Shown here piece after piece: positions 1 through 10,782 of a stretch of 56,952 nucleotides of DNA (the first letter of the stretch is position 1; each line of letters starts with the position of its first letter). The position numbers were made by a program, and so were the translations under genes. The notes under the pieces were generated by a model. It saw only the letters and a list, made by a program, of their open reading frames with translations, had not been told where the DNA came from and did not search any database. Source of the stretch: Bacteroidota bacterium (lineage in GTDB: Bacteria > Bacteroidota > Bacteroidia > Bacteroidales > F082); NCBI GenBank assembly GCA_947505205.1, contig CANNKD010000002.1, positions 1 through 56,952 of the forward strand. Reading direction: 5' to 3'.

Positions 1-38
1 TCAACTCATCAACCTTTCAACTCATCAACCTTTCAACC
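1..38. repeat. Short tandem repeat, 16-bp unit TCAACTCATCAACCTT, about 2.4 copies
   Basis: Positions 1-16 and 17-32 are identical; 33-38 is a partial third copy. Confidence 0.9.
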
Positions 39-46
39 CTTAAACA

Positions 47-901
47 ATGTCACCGATCCACCTAACCGAAACCGTTCGCGATGCTTTGCAGGGAATTGAA
101 AAATTCATTCCAACTGCCAAGAAAATCGAATATATTCGGGCATTATTAAAAGTTGGTTTCGATTGCATTGATATCGGAAGTTTTGTTTCGCCAAAGGCTG
201 TTCCACAGATGGCAGAAACAGCGCAAGTGATTCAAAATCTGAATTTTACTGATAGTAAAACCAAAGCGATGGTGCTGGTTGTAAACGAACAGGGGGCTGA
301 ACGTGCCACTCAATTTCCATTTATTACCGATATTTCCTATCCTTATTCTGTTTCGCCCACGTTTTTACAACGCAATCTGAAAATGGACACTGTTCAATCG
401 AAAAAAACCATCAATTCTATCTCAGAATCTGTCAAAACTTCCCGATTGAACTTCGTTGTTTATCTTTCGATGGGATTCGGAAATCCGTATGGTGACGATT
501 GGAGTTTGAATTTGTTAACCGACACAGTACGTGAGTTTTATAAACTTGGAATCAGAAAAATGCCTTTGTCGGATATTTTGGGTGAAGCATCTCCAGAAAG
601 AATTTTTGAAGTATATAATACGCTTATTCCGCCTTTTCCGGATGTAGATTTTGGCCTGCATCTGCATACAAAACCAACTGAAAGTTATGCGAAACTGGAA
701 TCAGCATACGAGGCAGGTGTTCGTAGTTTCGAAACTGTCTTGAATGGACTTGGGGGTTGTCCGTTTGCTGCCAACGAAATGGTTGGCAATCTCAGCACAC
801 AGGATTTCGTCGCTTTTTGCGATAAAAAAAATATTCCTCTTAACCTTGACAGATCAGCATTGGCAAAGGCCATAGAAATAGCTTCAGGATTGACAAATTA
901 G
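47..901 (+). CDS. Hydroxymethylglutaryl-CoA lyase (HMGL-like family)
   Basis: ORF of 284 aa; ETVRDALQG near the N-terminus, GLHLHTKP metal-binding motif, NGLGGCPFA active-site-like Cys motif. Confidence 0.85.
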   Translation: MSPIHLTETVRDALQGIEKFIPTAKKIEYIRALLKVGFDCIDIGSFVSPKAVPQMAETAQVIQNLNFTDSKTKAMVLVVNEQGAERATQFPFITDISYPYSVSPTFLQRNLKMDTVQSKKTINSISESVKTSRLNFVVYLSMGFGNPYGDDWSLNLLTDTVREFYKLGIRKMPLSDILGEASPERIFEVYNTLIPPFPDVDFGLHLHTKPTESYAKLESAYEAGVRSFETVLNGLGGCPFAANEMVGNLSTQDFVAFCDKKNIPLNLDRSALAKAIEIASGLTN

Positions 902-913
902 AATCCTGAGTTT

Positions 914-2323
914 CTATTCGGTTTGCTCATCCGTTTGTTCATATTTTTTCTGCAGCCATATATAAACAGGAATTCCGGTGAGAATCAAAATCATGCCAAT
1001 AGCGGCTTCACGTGGGCGAGTATAAACAGTGTTTATGAGAAACAAAGCACAGAAAATCACATAAATTGCCGGAATAATGGGATATCCCCATGCCCGATAA
1101 GGCCGGTGTGCGTTGGGCATAGATTTGCGTAAGATAAACACACCCAATCCGTTAGCTCCATAAAAGATGAAAATTGCGAAAATGCTCATATCGGTTAGCT
1201 GATCAAATGAACCCGAAAGCACGAGAATTGCAGCCCAGATTCCTTGAATGAGCAAGGCATTTTGGGGAACTTTACTTTTATTCAATTCGCCAACTTTTGC
1301 AAAAAACAAACCTTCCTTTGCCATGGCATAATAGGGGCGGGCACAGGTTAAAATTTGAGCATGTGTGCAACCCAATGTTGTAATAAAGATTAGTAATGAG
1401 ATGAACAATGCGCCATTATTTCCCCAAAAACTTCGTACCACTTCCACAGCCGCAATTTTATCACCAGCAGCGTGAATCGCTTCGAATGATTCAATGGGTA
1501 AAACTGCTAGATAGGTTGCGTTGATTAATAAATAGATTGTTATAATAATTCCTAATCCAATGGCGATTCCAACCGGAATAGATTTGTGCGGATTTTTAAC
1601 TTCCCCGCCAACATAACCAATATTGTTCCAACCCTGATATGCCCAGAAAGCAGCTAACATGGCCGTGAAAACCGCACTGGTGGTTACTGAATACCCATTC
1701 GTGGTATGCAGCGATAAACTTCTCGAAATGCTTGCTATATCGCTATTTAAACCAAAACCAATTATGACAAGGATGCCAAATATTACCAGCAAAACCAGTG
1801 CATTTCCAAGACTGGCACCGGTTTTAACTTTTTTGGTATTAAACCACGTCAATGAAAGAATGATGAAAATAGCAAGAAGTTTTACCGTGGCATTGTCGAA
1901 CGGATAAAACACGCCGCCAAGCGTGAAAGTTGCCAGGGATGTGAAAAGTGGAGGTAAACCTAAGATGTTGTTAAACGATTCGGCACAAACATAAGCGATG
2001 GATGAAATGGCCGCTGTATTAGCCACTGTGAAGAGAGACCAACCGTAAATAAATGAAAAAAAGCGGTTATAAATACGTTTGAAATAAGCATACTCGCCAC
2101 CTGTATTGGCCAATAATCCGGTAATTTCGGCATAACTTAAGGCACCAAAAAGGGTAATTAGACCTGCAAAAACCCAGGCTAATAATATCCATCCTGATGA
2201 ATGAAGACCATCCGCCATGGGCGCTACCTTTTTATAAACACCTGATCCAACAACACTTGCAATTACTATTCCAACAACATACCGTAATCCAAGTGACCGA
2301 ACAAGCGTGTTTTTTGAAGCCAT
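914..2323 (-). CDS. APC-family amino acid permease
   Basis: 469 aa with about 12 hydrophobic segments; VVGSGVYK near the N-terminus typical of APC transporters. Confidence 0.85.
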   Translation of the reverse strand: MASKNTLVRSLGLRYVVGIVIASVVGSGVYKKVAPMADGLHSSGWILLAWVFAGLITLFGALSYAEITGLLANTGGEYAYFKRIYNRFFSFIYGWSLFTVANTAAISSIAYVCAESFNNILGLPPLFTSLATFTLGGVFYPFDNATVKLLAIFIILSLTWFNTKKVKTGASLGNALVLLVIFGILVIIGFGLNSDIASISRSLSLHTTNGYSVTTSAVFTAMLAAFWAYQGWNNIGYVGGEVKNPHKSIPVGIAIGLGIIITIYLLINATYLAVLPIESFEAIHAAGDKIAAVEVVRSFWGNNGALFISLLIFITTLGCTHAQILTCARPYYAMAKEGLFFAKVGELNKSKVPQNALLIQGIWAAILVLSGSFDQLTDMSIFAIFIFYGANGLGVFILRKSMPNAHRPYRAWGYPIIPAIYVIFCALFLINTVYTRPREAAIGMILILTGIPVYIWLQKKYEQTDEQTE

Positions 2324-2469
2324 TTTTAATGATTTTGGTTAAAATTGAAGAAAAGTCTTGAAAAATTCCTTAAATCAAAACGAAGATATGTATAAATGGA
2401 ATATTTGTAACAATTCAATCAATTTTTAACGGATACAATCTGTTTTCCATAAATTTACCGAAAAAAATC

Positions 2470-3234
2470 ATGCATAATAAAACTGCTATTATTACCGGAG
2501 CCAGCAGCGGTATAGGAAAAGCCTGTGCGTTTCGTTTTGCTTCAGAGGGTTGGAACCTTGTTTTGGCTGCCCGCAGAACTGAAAAACTCACAGAACTTAA
2601 GGAAGAATTGGAGGCAAAGTATCATGTAAAAGTTCTTTGTTTAACACTTGACGTCACAAACAAAAATAGCGGACAAACCTTGGCTGAATTTATTGAAAAA
2701 CAAGCTATTAAACCAGATTTGTTAATTAATAATGCCGGACTTGCTGTTGGCTTAGGGCCCTTTCAACAAGGTGAAGTTAACGATTGGGAACGTATGATTG
2801 ATACCAATATCAAAGGGTTGTTATACATCAGTCGGGCTATTGCACCCATTTTTGTTGAGCAGGGTTATGGGCATATTATTAATCTGGGATCGGTAGCCGG
2901 CAAGGAAGCCTATCCCAATGGAAATGTGTATGTTGCTTCCAAATTTGCCGTTGACGGATTAACAAAATCTATGCGGATGGATCTGATGCCACACGGAATC
3001 AGGGTGAGTCAGATTGCACCCGGTGCAGTTGAAACCGAGTTTTCACTTGTCCGGTTTAAAGGAGATGAATCGCGTGCTAACAGCGTTTATGATGGGTTTG
3101 TGCCTCTCAAAGCCACTGATATAGCCGATGCAGTGTTTTATGTTGCAAGTACACCAAAACATGTGAATATCAACGATCTGGTAATCATGCCTACAGCACA
3201 AGCAAGTGCTATGCTGCTCAAAAGAGATGCATAA
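2470..3234 (+). CDS. SDR-family NAD(P)-dependent oxidoreductase (YdfG-like)
   Basis: TGASSGIGKA cofactor motif, NNAG, catalytic S...YVASK. Confidence 0.92.
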   Translation: MHNKTAIITGASSGIGKACAFRFASEGWNLVLAARRTEKLTELKEELEAKYHVKVLCLTLDVTNKNSGQTLAEFIEKQAIKPDLLINNAGLAVGLGPFQQGEVNDWERMIDTNIKGLLYISRAIAPIFVEQGYGHIINLGSVAGKEAYPNGNVYVASKFAVDGLTKSMRMDLMPHGIRVSQIAPGAVETEFSLVRFKGDESRANSVYDGFVPLKATDIADAVFYVASTPKHVNINDLVIMPTAQASAMLLKRDA

Positions 3235-3330
3235 TTAACATTGCAATCATATAGAATATTCCTTAATATTGTCGGATTAAAGAATTGACACCTTTTCTTT
3301 TTTCAAAAAATAACGATAAATTACGTATTT

Positions 3331-5106
3331 ATGGATGCAACAATTACGCGAATCTTCGATTTACTCCCTCATTATCAGGAAAAGTACATTCCAAAACCCG
3401 ATGCTATTGCTGGTAAAGAAAATGGTGAATGGGTGAAATATTCAATCGACCAAATGAGAACCATTGTTGACGAAATCAGCTATGGCTTGTTGGCATTGGG
3501 TGTTGGTAAACATGATAAAGTAGCGACTATTTCGCCGAATGTTCCCGAATGGAATTTTATTGATATGGCTGTGCTTCAGATTGGTGCAATTCATGTTCCG
3601 GTTTATCCAACGATCAGTGAATCTGACTATAAATACATTTTAAATCATTCCGAAGTGAAGGTTGCTTTCATTCTGGGAGCTGATCTCTATCGAAAGATAA
3701 AACATATTCTGCCCGAAGTTCCACAATTACAAAATATCTACACTTTTCGTCCGGTGGAAGAGGTGAATCATTTGAGCAAACTCATCGAAATTGGCAAAGC
3801 GAATGCAAATCCAGAGAAACTAAAAGAGATCAAGGACAGTATTGCGCCTTATGACACAGCAACAATTATTTACACTTCCGGAACAACCGGAAACCCAAAA
3901 GGAGTGATGCTTTCACACCATAATTTGTTGAGTAATGTGAGCGCCGTTTATAGGTTTTTTCCAATCGACCAAACAAATAAGGCACTGAGTTATTTGCCAT
4001 TGTGCCATGTTTATGAAAGGACAAATATTTACATTTATCTTTATCTGGGAGTTTCGGTCTATTATGCCGAAAATATGGCCACAATTGCTGATAATATTCG
4101 TGAAATTTCGCCCGAGATTTTAACAACAGTTCCCCGATTGCTCGAAAAAGTATATGATAAAATAATGGCTAAAGGAATGAAGTTAAAAGGATTACAGAAA
4201 CAAATATTCTTTTGGGCACACGATTTGGGATTGAATTACAAAGAAAATGGGAAGAACAGCCTTTTCTATAAAATACAGCTTCACATTGCAAATAAATTGG
4301 TTTTTTCGAAATGGCGCGAGGCACTTGGCGGAAAAATGCGCGTAATTGTCAGTGGAGGTGCTGCTATCCAACCCCGATTGATCAAGGTGTTCACGGCAGC
4401 AAAAATACCCGTTTTGGAAGGCTACGGCCTTACCGAAACATCGCCTGTGATTGCCGTAAACACGCTTGAAACCGGCGGAACGATGTTCGGAACTGTTGGT
4501 GCGGTCATCGACAATGTTGAGGTTCTGATATCACCCGAAGGGGAAATTTTGGTTAAAGGACCTAATGTTATGCAGGGCTATTTTAAAGATCCTGAATTGA
4601 CAAATACTGCTATCGATGAACAAGGCTGGTTTCATACCGGCGACGTCGGACTGATTGAAAGCAGTGGTCATTTGAGAATCACTGGTCGTATCAAAGAGAT
4701 TTTTAAAACTTCCATGGGTAAATATGTGAGTCCGGCTCTCATCGAAAACAAATTCAAAGAATCGCCTTTCATCGATAGTATTATGGTGATTGGTGAAAAT
4801 CAAAAATTTGCAACCGCACTCATCGTACCCAATTTCGACTATTTAAGAACCTGGTGTGTCATCAAAGAAATAAATTATACATCTGACAGTGAGATGATTA
4901 TGAATAAGGAAGTCAGGACTCGTTTTCGTAAAGAAATAGAACATTACAATTCATTTTTCGGTGATTACGAGCAAATCAAAAAGTTTGACCTGACGGATCA
5001 TGAATGGACAGTGCAATCGGGCGAACTCACTGCTAATTTGAAATTGAAAAGGAGTTTTATCACCTCAAAATACGATGCCAATATCAATCAACTTTACAAC
5101 AACTGA
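3331..5106 (+). CDS. Long-chain fatty acid--CoA ligase (AMP-binding)
   Basis: YTSGTTGNPKGV AMP-binding motif; EGYGLTETSP; GWFHTGDVG. Confidence 0.93.
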   Translation: MDATITRIFDLLPHYQEKYIPKPDAIAGKENGEWVKYSIDQMRTIVDEISYGLLALGVGKHDKVATISPNVPEWNFIDMAVLQIGAIHVPVYPTISESDYKYILNHSEVKVAFILGADLYRKIKHILPEVPQLQNIYTFRPVEEVNHLSKLIEIGKANANPEKLKEIKDSIAPYDTATIIYTSGTTGNPKGVMLSHHNLLSNVSAVYRFFPIDQTNKALSYLPLCHVYERTNIYIYLYLGVSVYYAENMATIADNIREISPEILTTVPRLLEKVYDKIMAKGMKLKGLQKQIFFWAHDLGLNYKENGKNSLFYKIQLHIANKLVFSKWREALGGKMRVIVSGGAAIQPRLIKVFTAAKIPVLEGYGLTETSPVIAVNTLETGGTMFGTVGAVIDNVEVLISPEGEILVKGPNVMQGYFKDPELTNTAIDEQGWFHTGDVGLIESSGHLRITGRIKEIFKTSMGKYVSPALIENKFKESPFIDSIMVIGENQKFATALIVPNFDYLRTWCVIKEINYTSDSEMIMNKEVRTRFRKEIEHYNSFFGDYEQIKKFDLTDHEWTVQSGELTANLKLKRSFITSKYDANINQLYNN

Positions 5107-5215
5107 GTGTGATAATCTTTAGGTTGATGCCCTTCCCTGCCCGATGGTCAGTCTGGGACTACACTCAGGGTGACAAGTTGATGGGTTTTCATTAACTTTA
5201 GCTCACTTTTTTTAC

Positions 5216-5287
5216 ACTTTAAGTACTTTAGGCACTCTAAGTACTTTAGGCACTCTAAGTACTCAAGGCACTTTAAGTACTTCTGCT
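5216..5287. repeat. Tandem repeat, 18-bp unit (ACTYTAAGTACTTTAGGC-like), 4 copies
   Basis: Units at 5216-5233, 5234-5251, 5252-5269, 5270-5287 with a few substitutions; each contains AAGTACT. Confidence 0.88.
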
Positions 5288-5294
5288 CACTTCT

Positions 5295-6302
5295 TTAATG
5301 TAATATCTTAAATATCATCTCTTTATATAATTCCCCAGCTTCAATATTTTGACTTCCAAGACCTTTGCCTTTGAGGTCATATTCGCGGAGTAGAGCGATG
5401 ATCTCGACTAATTTGCCGATAGAATAGTTTCGCGATGCTGTTAAATAATCTTCCAGAAAAAATGGATTTACACCCAATAATCCGGCAATGGCATTCTTCG
5501 ATTTATCGGGCGCATAATGAATTTTTAACACCTTTAAAAAATAGCCATATAACAGAACTACAATCATTTGTATTGGATTATCCTTGACGTTTGCTCCAAA
5601 ATGATTGATGATTTGATTGGCTTTTAAAATATCTTTCCTGCTCAACGCTTTTTGCAATTCGAAAATATTGAAATCCTTCGAAATACCTGTATTCCTCTCC
5701 ACATCATCCTCCGATATCTGAGATTTCACCGGTAGATTGATCATCAGCTTTTCGAGCTCATTTCTAATCTTGTGCAAGTCGTTTCCAAGGTAATCTGCCA
5801 ACATCTGGCAAGCTTTCTGGTTGATGTTGTAATTGCGCTGTTGCAGATATTTGACAATCCAGTCAGGGATATTGTTGTCGTACAATTTCTTCGACTCGAA
5901 CAAAACACCATGTTTGGCAACTTGTTTGGGGAAATTTTTACGCCCGTCCAGTTTCTTATATTTGTAATTAATGACCAAAATCGTGCTTTTTGGTATTGCC
6001 GTCAACAGTGGTTCTAATTTCTCGATGTCTTTCACATCCTGGGCTTCTTTTACGATAACAAGCTGATAATTACCCGTCATAGGATAGCTAAGCGCTTGAT
6101 TGGAAATGGATTGAACATCAACATCGCGCCCATAAACCACAATCAGATTAAAATCTTTGTCACTTGGTTCGAGCACGGTATCTTCAAGAAGATCGGAAAT
6201 GGAATCGATAAAATAAGGTTCTTCTCCCATTAAAAAATAGAAGGGTGCATACACCTTGTTGCGAATGTCTGTATTGATTTGTTCGAAAGTCACCGGATTC
6301 AA
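5295..6302 (-). CDS. holA: DNA polymerase III subunit delta
   Basis: 335 aa; N-terminal FYFLMGEEPYFIDSI and overall HolA-like sequence. Confidence 0.88.
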   Translation of the reverse strand: MNPVTFEQINTDIRNKVYAPFYFLMGEEPYFIDSISDLLEDTVLEPSDKDFNLIVVYGRDVDVQSISNQALSYPMTGNYQLVIVKEAQDVKDIEKLEPLLTAIPKSTILVINYKYKKLDGRKNFPKQVAKHGVLFESKKLYDNNIPDWIVKYLQQRNYNINQKACQMLADYLGNDLHKIRNELEKLMINLPVKSQISEDDVERNTGISKDFNIFELQKALSRKDILKANQIINHFGANVKDNPIQMIVVLLYGYFLKVLKIHYAPDKSKNAIAGLLGVNPFFLEDYLTASRNYSIGKLVEIIALLREYDLKGKGLGSQNIEAGELYKEMIFKILH

Positions 6303-6309
6303 GCTGCTA

Positions 6310-7080
6310 TTAAAAACGAAGATGTTTTACTGTTAAACCTTGATTGATAAGATGTTGCAAAGCATCGATGCCAATGCGAAGATGTTCTGAAACAAAACGT
6401 TGGTTCACCCTACGGTCGCTTTCCGAGGTCTTAATTCCCTCAGAAACCATTGGTTGATCCGAAACCAACAAAAGTGCTCCGGTTGGTATTTCATTGGCAA
6501 AGCCAACGGTGAAAATGGTTGCTGTTTCCATATCGATGGCCATACTGCGCGTTTTCACAAGGTACTCTTTAAATTCTTCATCGTGCTCCCAAACGCGGCG
6601 GTTGGTCGTGTAAACGGTGCCTGTCCAGTAATCATGTTCGTGATCGCGAATACTGGTTGAAATAGCTTTTTGCAGACTAAAGGCCGGCAAGGCAGGCACT
6701 TCAACAGGTAGATAATCGTTTGAGGTTCCTTCGCCCCGAATGGCAGCGATAGGAAGTATGAAATCGCCTAATTTGTTTTTCTTTTTCAATCCGCCACATT
6801 TTCCTAAAAACAAAACTGCTTTTGGGTGAATCGAGCTCAGCAGATCCATGATAGTTGCGGCATTGGCACTTCCCATGCTGAAATTAATGATCGTGATATC
6901 GCCCGAAGTGGCACATGGCATTGGATGATCGTTTCCAACGATTGGAACATTATGCCATTCGGCAAAAAGCTCCAGATACTGATGAAAATTTGTCAATATG
7001 ATATACTCGCCAAACTCATCATTTTGCAGTCCGGTGTAGCGAGGCAACCAATTATCAACGATCTCCTTTTTCGTCTTCAT
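6310..7080 (-). CDS. amn: AMP nucleosidase (nucleoside phosphorylase fold)
   Basis: 256 aa; FLGKCGGLK, AIDMETATIFTVGFANEIPTGALLLVSDQP. Confidence 0.88.
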   Translation of the reverse strand: MKTKKEIVDNWLPRYTGLQNDEFGEYIILTNFHQYLELFAEWHNVPIVGNDHPMPCATSGDITIINFSMGSANAATIMDLLSSIHPKAVLFLGKCGGLKKKNKLGDFILPIAAIRGEGTSNDYLPVEVPALPAFSLQKAISTSIRDHEHDYWTGTVYTTNRRVWEHDEEFKEYLVKTRSMAIDMETATIFTVGFANEIPTGALLLVSDQPMVSEGIKTSESDRRVNQRFVSEHLRIGIDALQHLINQGLTVKHLRF

Positions 7081-7100
7081 ATTCTGTCAGTTTTGATCAA

Positions 7101-7108
7101 CAAAAGTA
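7101..7108 (-). promoter_or_regulatory. Candidate Bacteroidota -7 box (TACTTTTG on the minus strand) for amn-holA
   Basis: CAAAAGTA on the plus strand about 20 nt upstream of the amn start; matches TAnnTTTG; no clear -33 TTTG seen. Confidence 0.4.
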
Positions 7109-7253
7109 GTGCTTTTTTTCGGCAGGTTGATTTGATCGCTTCCATTGGAAAGTGGAGTATTATTGATTCCTGTCATGTAATTCATTGTTCTAACTTAACA
7201 TTTTGCCATGAACGAGATTTTGCTAATTTTACTATCTGACACAATGTTTTGCA

Positions 7254-7700
7254 ATGGAATGGTTTAAGGTTAAAGTTGAAGATGGAAAAAAGCTGGTATT
7301 CGATCCAATCCGTCGAAAATATGTTGCATTAACACCCGAAGAGGAAGTTAGGCAGCATACACTATTTCAGCTTGTTACAATGATGAAAGTGCCTAAAAGC
7401 CTGATTGCCGTGGAGTATTCATTCCACTTGAACGGACTGAGTAAACGTTGCGATATTGTTGTATTCACCAAAGAAGGGAAGCCTGTTATGATTGTAGAAT
7501 GTAAATCAGCCTCAGTGGAAGTCAACCAAAAAGTGCTCGAACAGGCGGCTCGGTACAATTTTAAACTGAAAGTGAACTTTCTTATGTTGACAAACGGAAG
7601 AAATCAATACTATTGCTTTATAAACGAGAAGGAGCAAAAACTACAATACCTTGAGCAGGTACCAGATTACAAGGATATTTGTAAAGGAAACCATTTATAA
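7254..7700 (+). CDS. Orphan HsdR N-terminal-like (PD-(D/E)xK) domain protein
   Basis: 148 aa; CDIVVF...PVMIVECKSA matches a D...ExK nuclease motif; no hsdM/hsdS or helicase domain nearby. Confidence 0.8.
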   Translation: MEWFKVKVEDGKKLVFDPIRRKYVALTPEEEVRQHTLFQLVTMMKVPKSLIAVEYSFHLNGLSKRCDIVVFTKEGKPVMIVECKSASVEVNQKVLEQAARYNFKLKVNFLMLTNGRNQYYCFINEKEQKLQYLEQVPDYKDICKGNHL

Positions 7701-7772
7701 TACATGTTTGATTGAGGTAAATGGGATTGTTTGGAATAAAATGAAAAAGTGAAACTGATTTTTAACGAGTAA

Positions 7773-10688
7773 GTGACATTCATGAAAAGCTTTAAAAAAT
7801 ATAAGATCAAATTATGCTCAGCAATCTTATTTTGTTGTTTTTCAGGTTTATTATTGCTGTCTGAAGCTGTTGCTCAATCAACCGAAAATGAGGTAAAATC
7901 GGCTGAAGAGTTGTTGATCCTTTCTAAAAAATCCTTGTCCGATTCACCGATTAATGCTTTTGATTACAGTCAGAATGCTTTGCATATTGCACTTGATCTT
8001 CAAAATGACAGCTTAGTGGCAAAAAGCTATAAGGCTTGTGGCACAGCCTGTTATCAACTTAAAAATTATCCTCAGAGCCTCGTATATTGGGATTCGGCTT
8101 TGATCTTTTTCGAAAAGACAAACAACACCCGACAGATTGGATTAGTATTGAATAATCTTGGAATTGCACACGGCATACTTGGTCATTATCAGACTTCAGT
8201 CGATTATTTGATCAAAAGTCTCCAAACGAAACGCCAACTGAATGATTCCGTTGGAATGGCTCATATTTATAACAATCTGGGTTCAATTTATTATAAACTA
8301 AATGCATTTAAAGAGGCACTTCCTTATTTCGAAATGGCTACTGAAATTGCAACCAAATGTCAGGATTTCACAACGGAAATGAATACGACAAATAATATCG
8401 GATTGATATACACAGAGTTAGGAAGATATGATGAAGCTTTGAGGTTACTGAAAAAGACAATGATGCTTGCCGGTGAATCAGGAAACACTCAAATATTGGC
8501 AGGTGCAATTCAAAATATTGGGAATGTTTTCCTTTTCAAGAATATGAGCGACAGTTCGCTTTATTATTTTAACAAGGGTCAAATGCTTTTTGAGAAAATT
8601 GGCATCGAAAGTGGCCAAACCAAACTTGGTATCGGAAAATCGTGGGCTTTAAAAGGAAACCATGATAAAGCTCTCATCGCTTATCATGAGGCATTGAGAA
8701 TTGGCGAAAAATCTGGAGATCAGAAGCTTCGGGTTGACGCACTCCGCAATATTTATGAAGCATCCAAGGCAAAAGGGAATAGACTGTTGGCCTATGAGGC
8801 ATCTGAAAGATATATCAGTTTATTCGATTCGGTGAAAATTCTTTTCGATTCAACAGCCATCATGAATTTAATGGCTAAAAACGAAGTGAATGAAAAAATG
8901 CTTGAGATAGAATCACTTACAAAGCGCAATATCGAACACGAACAACAACTTGTCTCCCAAAAAAAATTGCTCAATACCCAAAAAACTTTACTGTTTTTAT
9001 GTATTGTAACGATTATAATTTTTATCGGACTTGTATTTCTACTGCTCAGATTAAGTAGGAAATACAAGAAAACATCCATTGAATTGGAGGAGCAAAACCG
9101 TGTTAACTTAAAAACCAGCACCGACCTTCGCGTATCAAATATAAACCTCAGTGAACAGGAAGAATTACTCAGAACACTTATCGAAGCAAGCCCCGATATT
9201 ATTCTATTTAAGGACGGTGAAGGCAGATGGCTGAAGGCAAATGATGCCATGCTTAAGCTTTTTGACTTATTGTATGAAGATTATCAATTTCTGACAGATC
9301 TTCAACTGTCTGAACGCAAACCTTTTTACGCAGATTCCTTAAAAGCTTGCATAATATCAGATGAGAATACCTGGAATCAAAGACAAACGACACGAAATGA
9401 CGAGGTTATCCCATTGTCTCAAGGTGGGTTTAAAATTATTGATACCATAAAGGTTGCACTTTTCAACAGCGATGGTAGCCGAAAAGGAATCATCATCATT
9501 GGCAGGGATATAACCCAGCGAAAGGAAGCCGAAGTCCATTTGAACACTGCTTTACGGAAAGCGGAAGAATCAGATAAATTGAAATCGGCATTTTTGGCAA
9601 ATATTTCGCATGAAATACGTACTCCGCTCAATGCGATTATCGGATTTAGCGATTTATTGAAAGACGATGACGTTTTTCCGATGGATCGAAATGAGTATTT
9701 AAGATTGATTCAGGAAAATGGCGAAATACTGCTTTCATTTATCAATGACATCATCGATTTAGCGCAACACGAAGCCGGCGAAACAAAAATAACCTATTCA
9801 CAAATTGACTTGATGGGTTTGATGAAAGAAATGCACCAGCATTTTTCTCTTATTTTGAAAAATAGTAAAAAATCGAAGATCGATTTTCAGGTCGAGTTTC
9901 CGGAAGATGAACTGATAATTGTCACCGACATATTAAAAATCAGACAGATACTGAGTAATATTTTGAATAATTCCATCAAATTTACTGATCAGGGATTCAT
10001 TAAATTGAAATTGGAATTGGTCAAAAAAGGTGCTGAAAATCACGATTATTTCCAGTTCGTTGTGAGTGACTCAGGATTTGGAATTTCAGAAGAGTCAAAA
10101 GGAAAAATTTTTGAACGATTCACGAAATTCAGCGGAAACAATGATCGGCTTTATGCAGGTGTTGGATTGGGACTGAGTCTGGTTGAAAAGAATGTAAAGC
10201 TTTTAGATGGATACATTGAGGTAGAATCGTTTGAAAATCAAGGGACTACTTTTGTTGTAGGACTACCTTTGGTTTATAGCAAACTTTTGGTTAAAAAGAA
10301 ATTTCAGAAGTTTATTGCCGATTTTCACGGAAAGACAATACTCATTGTCGAAGACAACGATTCGAGTCTGGAATTATTGAAAGCCATATTAGAACCTACC
10401 GGAGCATATATTATGCATGCAGGCGATGGAGTGGAAGCCATTGAGTTTTGTCAGAATTATCGTCAATTGAACTTGGTATTGATGGATATCCAACTTCCGC
10501 TAATGAATGGCTTTGAGGCAACAAGAATAATTAAAAAATTACGAACTGAATTGCCCGTTGTTGCCCAAACAGCTTATGCATTACCAGCCGAAAAAGAGGC
10601 GTGTTTTGCCGCTGGTTGTGATGCATATTTTGCAAAGCCCATTCGTTCAGAATTGCTTTTGCCCGTGCTGAAAGAACTGATGCTGTAG
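7773..10688 (+). CDS. Hybrid sensor histidine kinase: signal peptide, TPR sensor, TM, PAS, HisKA/HATPase, receiver
   Basis: TPR-like repeats, TM LLFLCIVTIIIFIGLVFLLL, H-box FLANISHEIRTPLNAIIGFSD, N-box QILSNILNNSIKFT, receiver VLMDIQLPLMNG. Confidence 0.93.
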   Translation: MTFMKSFKKYKIKLCSAILFCCFSGLLLLSEAVAQSTENEVKSAEELLILSKKSLSDSPINAFDYSQNALHIALDLQNDSLVAKSYKACGTACYQLKNYPQSLVYWDSALIFFEKTNNTRQIGLVLNNLGIAHGILGHYQTSVDYLIKSLQTKRQLNDSVGMAHIYNNLGSIYYKLNAFKEALPYFEMATEIATKCQDFTTEMNTTNNIGLIYTELGRYDEALRLLKKTMMLAGESGNTQILAGAIQNIGNVFLFKNMSDSSLYYFNKGQMLFEKIGIESGQTKLGIGKSWALKGNHDKALIAYHEALRIGEKSGDQKLRVDALRNIYEASKAKGNRLLAYEASERYISLFDSVKILFDSTAIMNLMAKNEVNEKMLEIESLTKRNIEHEQQLVSQKKLLNTQKTLLFLCIVTIIIFIGLVFLLLRLSRKYKKTSIELEEQNRVNLKTSTDLRVSNINLSEQEELLRTLIEASPDIILFKDGEGRWLKANDAMLKLFDLLYEDYQFLTDLQLSERKPFYADSLKACIISDENTWNQRQTTRNDEVIPLSQGGFKIIDTIKVALFNSDGSRKGIIIIGRDITQRKEAEVHLNTALRKAEESDKLKSAFLANISHEIRTPLNAIIGFSDLLKDDDVFPMDRNEYLRLIQENGEILLSFINDIIDLAQHEAGETKITYSQIDLMGLMKEMHQHFSLILKNSKKSKIDFQVEFPEDELIIVTDILKIRQILSNILNNSIKFTDQGFIKLKLELVKKGAENHDYFQFVVSDSGFGISEESKGKIFERFTKFSGNNDRLYAGVGLGLSLVEKNVKLLDGYIEVESFENQGTTFVVGLPLVYSKLLVKKKFQKFIADFHGKTILIVEDNDSSLELLKAILEPTGAYIMHAGDGVEAIEFCQNYRQLNLVLMDIQLPLMNGFEATRIIKKLRTELPVVAQTAYALPAEKEACFAAGCDAYFAKPIRSELLLPVLKELML

Positions 10689-10774
10689 CCATAAAACGAA
10701 AATATTCGTAGCCTTTTGGTCATATAAACCATACTGATTCCTCGATTATTTAGAAAATCAGATCGAATTTGCAT

Positions 10775-10782
10775 TACATTTG
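10775..10782 (+). promoter_or_regulatory. Candidate Bacteroidota -7 box TACATTTG upstream of the DUF3822-rsmD pair
   Basis: TAnnTTTG match; no clear -33 element. Confidence 0.35.

Noticed and set aside
7254-7700. Type I restriction-modification system
   Set aside because: Only an HsdR-N-like domain is present; no helicase, methyltransferase or specificity genes nearby.
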